From CADEDH01 sp041394285 (GTDB lineage Bacteria; Actinomycetota; Acidimicrobiia; Acidimicrobiales; SZUA-35): a DNA stretch of 64,000 bases. A program made the position numbers and the translations under genes. Of the stretch, positions 59,355 to 64,000 are shown piece after piece. The stretch covers positions 248,001-312,000 of the forward strand of contig JAWKIL010000003.1 in the NCBI GenBank assembly GCA_041394285.1, in the 5' to 3' direction. The notes beneath the pieces were generated by a model, which worked only from the letters and a program-made list of their open reading frames with translations, did not search any database and was not told the origin of the DNA. Numbering within the stretch: position 1 is the stretch's first letter; every line of letters begins with the position of its first letter.

Positions 59355-60788
59355 TCAGCCGTTGTCGCTGGCCCGGTTGATGGCGGGCCCGCCGGTGACC
59401 GGGTTGATCCGGGACACGGCGCCGCTCTGCTCCAGCAGGTACATCTCGCCGTCGGTGCTCTGGCCGAAGGCCACGATGCTGTTCCCGTCGCGGCCCACGT
59501 CGATCACGGCCGTCTCCGCCGCACCGCCCGCCGACCCCGGGCGCAGGCCGAACACCTCGCCGCTGCAGTAGTCGGCGTAGAGGTACACGCCGTCGAGGGC
59601 GGGGATGGCGGTCCCCCGGTACACGTAGCCGCCCGACACCGAGCACCGCCCGCCGTCGTGGCCGTAGGTGGCCACCGGCCCGACGTGGCCCCCGGGTGGA
59701 GTGCCGCCCTCGTAGCTCTGGTTGCCCTCCATGCGGTTCCAACCCAGGTTGGCGCCCCGGCCGGCGCCGTCGGCGGCGGGCAGCCAGTCGATCTCCTCCA
59801 CCTCGCCCTGGCCGACGTCGGCCACCCACAGATCGCCCGTGGCCTGGTCGAACGACGCCCGCCACGGGTTGCGCACACCCCACAGCCACACCTCGGGCCG
59901 ACCGCCCGAGGCCTGGGCGAAGGGATTGTCGGGCGGGATCGTGTACGGGGCGGCCTCGGCCGGCGCCGGGTCTATGCGCAGGATCGAGCCCAGCAGGTCG
60001 GTCGGGTCCTGGCCCGTTTCGGTGGGGTCGCCGCCCCCGCCGCCGTCGCCCAGGGTGACGTAGAGCATGTCGTCGGGGCCGAACAGGAGGCCGCCGCCGT
60101 TGTGATTGGAGAACGGCTGCTCCTGGGTCACCAGGACCCGTCCCTGGTCGCCGAGCGCCGCCGGCGAGGGGCCGCTGTCGTCCAGGGGATAACCGGCCAC
60201 CACGGTGTCGCCGTTGGGATCGGTGTGGTGGACGAACAGCTCGCTGCCGTCGGGGGAGAAGGCGATGCCGAGAAGGCCCCGTTCCCCGTCGGTGGTGGTG
60301 AGATCGGTGATGTCGAGCACCGGCCGGGTGATCAACGTGAGCGTCTCCGAGCCGTCGGTCCCGGACCCGATCGTGCGCTCGATGCGCCGCACCCGGCCCG
60401 CCCGCTCGGCCACGTACAGATCGTCGCTGCCGGGACGCTGGGCCAGGGCCAGAGGCTGGTCGAGCGAGGCCACCAGATCGAGCCGGAGCTGGATCTGGTC
60501 CAGGGGGACGGCCGCGGTCGGGGCGGTGCCGGCCGGAGCGGCCGGGCTCGACGGGGACGTGGCGCCGGCCCCGGCGCCGGCGGCAGTGGAGCCGGTGGAG
60601 GCGGCACCGGCGACCGTCGGGGCGGCGGCCCCGTTGCCGCTGTCGGCCCCGTCGCCGCAGGCGGCGAGCAGCAGACCGGCCGCCACCAGGGCGGATCCGG
60701 CTCGACGGGATCCGGTCGATCGGCCGCTCCCCGGGGCGGGCCGATGGGAGGCGGTGGTCGAGGGGCGGAGCCGGAACGGGACGCTCAT
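59355..60788 (-). CDS. Glucose/sorbosone dehydrogenase-family lipoprotein (PQQ-type beta-propeller)
   Basis: 477 residues. The signal ALVAAGLLLAAC has a lipobox with Cys near 44, then a low-complexity Ala/Gly/Ser linker to about 90. The propeller shows GLLGIAFSPDGSELFVHHTD, NHNGGGLLFGPDDMLYVTLG, and NPWRASFDQATGDLWVADVG, as in soluble aldose sugar dehydrogenases (YliI/Asd). The His of NHNGG and the Arg of RNPWR fit PQQ and substrate sites. It would oxidise sugars at the outer membrane face. PQQ genes are not in the window. ATG 60788 is the only sensible start. Confidence 0.9.
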   Translation of the reverse strand: MSVPFRLRPSTTASHRPAPGSGRSTGSRRAGSALVAAGLLLAACGDGADSGNGAAAPTVAGAASTGSTAAGAGAGATSPSSPAAPAGTAPTAAVPLDQIQLRLDLVASLDQPLALAQRPGSDDLYVAERAGRVRRIERTIGSGTDGSETLTLITRPVLDITDLTTTDGERGLLGIAFSPDGSELFVHHTDPNGDTVVAGYPLDDSGPSPAALGDQGRVLVTQEQPFSNHNGGGLLFGPDDMLYVTLGDGGGGGDPTETGQDPTDLLGSILRIDPAPAEAAPYTIPPDNPFAQASGGRPEVWLWGVRNPWRASFDQATGDLWVADVGQGEVEEIDWLPAADGAGRGANLGWNRMEGNQSYEGGTPPGGHVGPVATYGHDGGRCSVSGGYVYRGTAIPALDGVYLYADYCSGEVFGLRPGSAGGAAETAVIDVGRDGNSIVAFGQSTDGEMYLLEQSGAVSRINPVTGGPAINRASDNG

Positions 60789-60876
60789 CAGGAACAGTGT
60801 GGTGGCTCCGGGCGCCGTTCCGGCCTCACCCGCTCCGGAAGCGGGCCCCGCGACCGATTGGCCGGGCGCCCGGCGC

Positions 60877-60882
60877 TACCCT
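60877..60882 (+). promoter_or_regulatory. -10-like TACCCT, leaderless GtrA start
   Basis: TACCCT ends six bases before the GTG at 60889, with no SD, and fixes the start of the GtrA gene. Confidence 0.5.
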
Positions 60883-60888
60883 GACCCG

Positions 60889-61347
60889 GTGAACCTCGGT
60901 GTCCTCAGCGGTCCGGTCGACGCGGTGATGGCCCGCCGGTCCACCGCCTTCCGGTACCTGGTGGTGTCGGGGCTGAACGTGGTCAACCACCAGGCTCTGC
61001 TGTTCCTGGCCAACTCGGTCTGGGGCTGGAGCGGCGGCCGGGCCAACGTGTTCGCCGCCGCCCTGGCCGCCATCCCCGCCTACCTGCTCAGCCGGCGTTG
61101 GGTGTGGCAGACCCGGGGCGCCCACAGCTTCCGCAAGGAGATCCTGCCGTTCTGGATCATCGCCCTGATCGGGCTGGTGGTGTCGAGCCTCATGGCCGAG
61201 CTGGCCGACCGCACGTTCGGCTCCGGTCTTCCCGTGGCCCTGGGGTCGATCGCCGGATACCTGGTGGTGTGGGTGCTCAAGTTCCTGGTGCTGGAGAAGC
61301 TGTTCGGGCGGGCCGGCTCCCACTGGGAGAAGGTCTCCGTGCCGTGA
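60889..61347 (+). CDS. GtrA-like family membrane protein
   Basis: 152 residues with four hydrophobic helices. STAFRYLVVSGLNVVNHQAL is the GtrA start, and PAYLLSRRWVWQTRGAHSFR carries the conserved RxWVW motif. The family is linked to flipping or handling of lipid-linked sugars for cell-wall polysaccharides. The methyltransferase gene overlaps its end by 4 bases (GTGA), so the two are coupled. Confidence 0.92.
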   Translation: MNLGVLSGPVDAVMARRSTAFRYLVVSGLNVVNHQALLFLANSVWGWSGGRANVFAAALAAIPAYLLSRRWVWQTRGAHSFRKEILPFWIIALIGLVVSSLMAELADRTFGSGLPVALGSIAGYLVVWVLKFLVLEKLFGRAGSHWEKVSVP

Positions 61348-61997
61348 CCCCCGCGGGCCGGACAGGACTGACCCCGGACGAGCTGGCCCGGGCCCGGGCC
61401 GCCCGGGGGTTCATGCCCGACGACGAGGGCGAAGCGCTGGCCGCGGCGGCGGCCAGTGCCGACCCCGCACTCGGGCCGTTCCTCGAGGTCGGCAGCTACT
61501 GCGGCAAGTCGGCCTGCTACCTCGGGCCGGTGGCGGCCCGGGCCGGCACCGTGCTATACAGCCTCGATCATCACCGGGGCTCGGAGGAGAACCAGCCGGG
61601 TTGGGAGTGGCACGAACCCGACCTGGTCGACCCGGAGGTCGGCCGGATCGACACCCTGCCCTGGTTCCGGCGCACGATCCACGACGCCGATCTGGAAGAG
61701 GCGGTGGTGGCCCTGGTCGGCCACTCACCGGTGGTGGCCCGGCATTGGACTACGGACCTGTCGCTGCTGTTCATCGACGGCGGCCACGGCGCCGAGGTGG
61801 CCCGGGCCGACCACGACGGCTGGACCCCCAAGGTGGCCCCCGGCGGCCTCCTGGTCATCCATGACGTGTTCACCGATCCTGCCCTGGGCGGCCAGGCCCC
61901 CTACGAGGAGATCTACCGCCCCGCCGTCGACTCGGGCCGCTTCGCGGAGATCGGCGCCTGCGGATCGCTGCGGGTGCTGCGCCGGCTGTCCCGCTGA
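61344..61997 (+). CDS. Class I SAM-dependent methyltransferase
   Basis: 217 residues. FLEVGSYCGKSACYLGPVAA is the SAM-binding motif I (Gly-x-Tyr-Cys-Gly-Lys-Ser, the variant of the Methyltransf_24 group). YSLDHHRGSEENQPGWEWHE and SLLFIDGGHGAEVARADHDG give motifs II and III with the Asp-Gly-Gly-His. PGGLLVIHDVFTDPA follows. The acceptor is unknown; coupling to GtrA suggests a sugar or lipid-linked glycan. The GTG at 61344 overlaps the GtrA stop. Confidence 0.9.
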   Translation: MTPAGRTGLTPDELARARAARGFMPDDEGEALAAAAASADPALGPFLEVGSYCGKSACYLGPVAARAGTVLYSLDHHRGSEENQPGWEWHEPDLVDPEVGRIDTLPWFRRTIHDADLEEAVVALVGHSPVVARHWTTDLSLLFIDGGHGAEVARADHDGWTPKVAPGGLLVIHDVFTDPALGGQAPYEEIYRPAVDSGRFAEIGACGSLRVLRRLSR

Positions 61998-62088
61998 GGG
62001 AGGTGACGGCGCCGGCCCGCCGACGGGGCGAGGGTGCCGACGTCGGGCGCAGCTGGTACCTGCAGGTCGACACGACGGCGGCATGGGC

Positions 62089-62094
62089 TAGGAT
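62089..62094 (+). promoter_or_regulatory. -10-like TAGGAT of the lipoprotein gene pair
   Basis: TAGGAT with GTCGAC 17 bases upstream. Transcription would start near 62101, leaving a leader of 45 bases or more. Confidence 0.4.
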
Positions 62095-62145
62095 CGGGTC
62101 GAACTCGGGGCTCGGTACGAAGGCGGAAAGGTTTCGGGGCTGGCG

Positions 62146-62865
62146 GTGGGATCTCTGTGGGCGATGGGGGGTCGAACCATCGTCGTCGTGCTGACGGTCG
62201 GTCTCCTGACGGCCTGCCAGGGCAGCGATCAGGCGGACGTCGGGTTCGGTAGCGGCGGATCGTCGGCCACCGCCACAACGCCGGGCGGGAGCGAAGGGGC
62301 CCCCACCTCGGGCGGGACCGGTCCCACCGAGGCCGTCACCACGGCCTCCGGGCCCGCCGCCTCCTCCTCCTCCACGGTCGACGAGCGGGCGCTGGCGACG
62401 GCCGAGGAGCAGATCCGGGCCGCGGTCCAGAAGGACTGGGAGACCTGGATCGAGTGCTCCACCAACCCCACCAGCTGCGACCCGGCGGCCCGCCTGGCCG
62501 AGGTCCGCACCACCACCGGCGCCTACTACACCGACAACGTGGCCCAGCTCCGCCAGTGGGCGGCCCGGGGAGTGGTGGTGCGCCAGCCCGACGGGCTGCC
62601 CGACAACAACTTCGTGATCACCGAGTCGGTGGCCGTCGCCCCCGACGGGACCACCGCCACCGCTGTCACCTGCACCGGCGACGGCCGGGCCCGCTACGAG
62701 CCGGGGCCCGGGGGTGCGCTCGCCCTGGTGGCCGGGAGCGACGCCCAGGGCTACTACCGCTCGGAGAACTATCTGGTGCTCGACGGCGCCACGTGGAAGA
62801 TCGACGGCTTCAAGATCCTCGAGGAGTCGCTGTTGCCGGAGGGAGGGGCGCTGTGCGAACGATGA
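62146..62865 (+). CDS. Hypothetical lipoprotein
   Basis: 239 residues, not assigned. RTIVVVLTVGLLTAC is a lipoprotein signal with the Cys near residue 25. A Gly/Ser/Thr linker runs to about 80. A C-terminal domain of 150 residues starts ERALATAEEQIRAAVQKDWE and has a SnoaL/NTF2-like feel (YYRSENYLVLDGATWKIDGF). A probable Cys pair (ECSTNPTSC) lies near 105. A GTG at 62146 or ATG at 62164 can start it. The next exported protein overlaps its end by 13 bases. Confidence 0.8.
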   Translation: MGSLWAMGGRTIVVVLTVGLLTACQGSDQADVGFGSGGSSATATTPGGSEGAPTSGGTGPTEAVTTASGPAASSSSTVDERALATAEEQIRAAVQKDWETWIECSTNPTSCDPAARLAEVRTTTGAYYTDNVAQLRQWAARGVVVRQPDGLPDNNFVITESVAVAPDGTTATAVTCTGDGRARYEPGPGGALALVAGSDAQGYYRSENYLVLDGATWKIDGFKILEESLLPEGGALCER

Positions 62866-63734
62866 GACGCCTGCTGGCCGTGTTCGGGGCGGTGGCCACA
62901 GCGGTGGTGGCCGCCACGGCGGGTCCCGCTGCCGCCTACACGCCGGGCCAGAACCGGGGCTCGCCCTCGATCGAGGCCGCCGTGTGGTACCACGCCGCTA
63001 GCGGCCGGGGGAGCGGCGGGCCCAGCTGCACCTACGCCTCCGTCGACCCGAGCGAGTTCGGGGCCGCCGACCGGGTGCAGTACCAGGCCGACCGGGCGGT
63101 CGCCACCTCGCCCAACGACGTGCAACTCGAGCGCCTGCCCGACGGCACCCTGTCGTGGGGCACCACCTCGGGGGCGATGACGTACCGCTACATGTGGCAG
63201 CACTGCGACGACGGGACGGGCCAGCTGGTGTGGGCCCTGATCGCCGACCCGGTCAACATGGCGCTGGGGGCGTACGACCACCTGCTCAAGTTCGTGCCCG
63301 AGCCCATCGGCACCTTCGAGCCGCTCGACGCCGCCAACGGCTGGGCCTACGTCCAGGTGGGCACGGACTTCCGCCTGCCGGCCTGGGACCCCGTGACCGT
63401 GTTCGTCCGGGCCGGCCCCTTCTGGGCCTCGGCCACCGCCACCCCCCGGATCCTGGCCCTCCACCCCGGCGACCCGGCCCGGCCGGGCGACGTGGCCACC
63501 TGCGGGGCCGGCGGCCCGGTGGCGGCCTACGACCCGGCCGCCCCCGGCGACTGCTCCTACACCTACCTCAATTCGTCGGCCTCGGCCGGCGGCCGGTTCG
63601 CCTACACCTTCGTGCTCACCTGGGACGTCACCTTCGACAGCAACGTCGGCCCGCCACTGCCGCCCCGGGTGCTCCAGACCGACCACACCGACACGATCGC
63701 CGTGGCCGAAGCCCGCCCGGTGGGCCAGAGCTGA
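62853..63734 (+). CDS. Hypothetical exported protein
   Basis: 293 residues, not recognised. The signal peptide RRLLAVFGAVATAVVAATAG ends PAAAY, a good signal peptidase I site near residue 28. The mature part is beta-rich with aromatic repeats (WGTTSGAMTYRYMWQHC, WDPVTVFVRAGPFWASATAT) and about four Cys likely paired. GTG 62853 follows GGAGGGG; ATG 62862 overlaps the preceding stop (ATGA). It is probably secreted with the lipoprotein. A strong hairpin follows. Confidence 0.8.
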   Translation: MRTMRRLLAVFGAVATAVVAATAGPAAAYTPGQNRGSPSIEAAVWYHAASGRGSGGPSCTYASVDPSEFGAADRVQYQADRAVATSPNDVQLERLPDGTLSWGTTSGAMTYRYMWQHCDDGTGQLVWALIADPVNMALGAYDHLLKFVPEPIGTFEPLDAANGWAYVQVGTDFRLPAWDPVTVFVRAGPFWASATATPRILALHPGDPARPGDVATCGAGGPVAAYDPAAPGDCSYTYLNSSASAGGRFAYTFVLTWDVTFDSNVGPPLPPRVLQTDHTDTIAVAEARPVGQS

Positions 63735-63755
63735 CGGGAGCCGGAGCGGCTCCCG
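63735..63755. terminator. Stem CGGGAGCCG/CGGCTCCCG
   Basis: A perfect 9-bp stem with a GAG triloop sits between the converging exported-protein and amidohydrolase genes, followed by GTTCT. Confidence 0.65.
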
Positions 63756-63759
63756 GTTC

Positions 63760-64000
63760 TCAGACCAGGGCCGACAGCGCCGTGCCCATCAGATCTTCCA
63801 TGTTGGCGGCGTAGAACTTGTGGCGGGCGTCGGCCGACACGCCGTCCAGCGACCGCTCGAACCGCTCGATCGGGCGCCGCCCACCTTCCACGTGGGGGTA
63901 GTCGGAGGAGAACATCACCACGTCCTCCCCGCCCTGGCTGATGATCCAGCCCACGTCCTCGGTGGGATAGGGGGTGACCCGGATCTGGCGCTGCACGTAC
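63760..64000 (-). CDS. Amidohydrolase-family (Amidohydro_2) protein, C-terminal fragment
   Basis: The last 79 residues are visible; the N-terminus lies beyond base 64000. VMFSSDYPHVEGGRRPIERF carries the late Asp of the metal-dependent amidohydrolase barrel in the context usual for Amidohydro_2 (S-D-Y-P-H-x-E). ARHKFYAANMEDLMGT closes the protein as in predicted decarboxylase/hydrolase members. The substrate is unknown. It converges on the exported-protein gene. Confidence 0.85.
   Translation of the reverse strand, partial: YVQRQIRVTPYPTEDVGWIISQGGEDVVMFSSDYPHVEGGRRPIERFERSLDGVSADARHKFYAANMEDLMGTALSALV

Overview
The window is very GC-rich (about 70 percent by eye), densely coded chromosomal DNA. 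It probably comes from an actinobacterium, most likely of the Acidimicrobiia type. That placement is an inference from gene content: an F420-associated zinc metallopeptidase, a PAC2-family protein, a WXG100/EccC secretion module, an actinobacterial-type ChdC (HemQ), ClpC, adjacent radA and disA, and ispD-ispF. Many start codons sit 6-8 bases after a TANNNT hexamer, which points to leaderless mRNAs. I see no rRNA, CRISPR array, prophage or intact insertion sequence.

Layout. Bases 1-5002 hold a truncated Na+/H+ antiporter, a LysR regulator with a TauE/SafE exporter, a cytochrome P450, and an UPF0016/Gdt1 manganese exporter behind a clear yybP-ykoY manganese riboswitch. Bases 5105-8802 hold a Cys-rich protein, an MFS transporter, and a leftward group of a MerR regulator, a VOC protein and a MerB-like gene. 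The MerB-like frame has two in-frame UGA codons, exactly where MerB has its two catalytic cysteines, so it is a candidate double-selenocysteine organomercurial lyase. Bases 8984-14111 form an acyl-CoA catabolic cluster (CaiB, crotonase, hydrolase, VOC, acyl-CoA dehydrogenase) that contains a decayed toxin-antitoxin locus. Bases 14151-19557 carry an ECF sigma factor, a 49-residue membrane protein, the metallopeptidase, tilS, a cysteine-less phosphatase-like protein, folB, folK and nadC.

Bases 19843-25141 are a two-gene type VII secretion module: a tandem WXG protein and a 1537-residue YukD-FHA-EccC fusion. A two-component system, a polyprenyl synthase and clpC follow. Bases 31443-37839 encode a secreted Pro/Thr-rich protein, a lipoprotein-HAD fusion, radA, disA and a Crp-type regulator. 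Bases 37973-42166 hold ispD, ispF, rlmB, a repeat-rich membrane protein and tRNA-Thr. Bases 42344-49957 hold a LytR_C protein, glycerate kinase, CIRCE-groEL, a nitrobindin, fdhD, chdC and an S1-domain protein. Bases 49976-64000 hold glnD, Nudix, PAC2, GNAT, MFS, ppdK, a sugar dehydrogenase lipoprotein, GtrA, a methyltransferase, two exported proteins and a truncated amidohydrolase.

Functionally this is mostly housekeeping: cofactor, isoprenoid and heme synthesis, nitrogen signalling and proteostasis. Accessory elements sit between the blocks. fdhD fits a genome that has a formate dehydrogenase, an enzyme that often contains selenocysteine, but no sel genes lie in the window. All functions are read from motifs; no searches were run.
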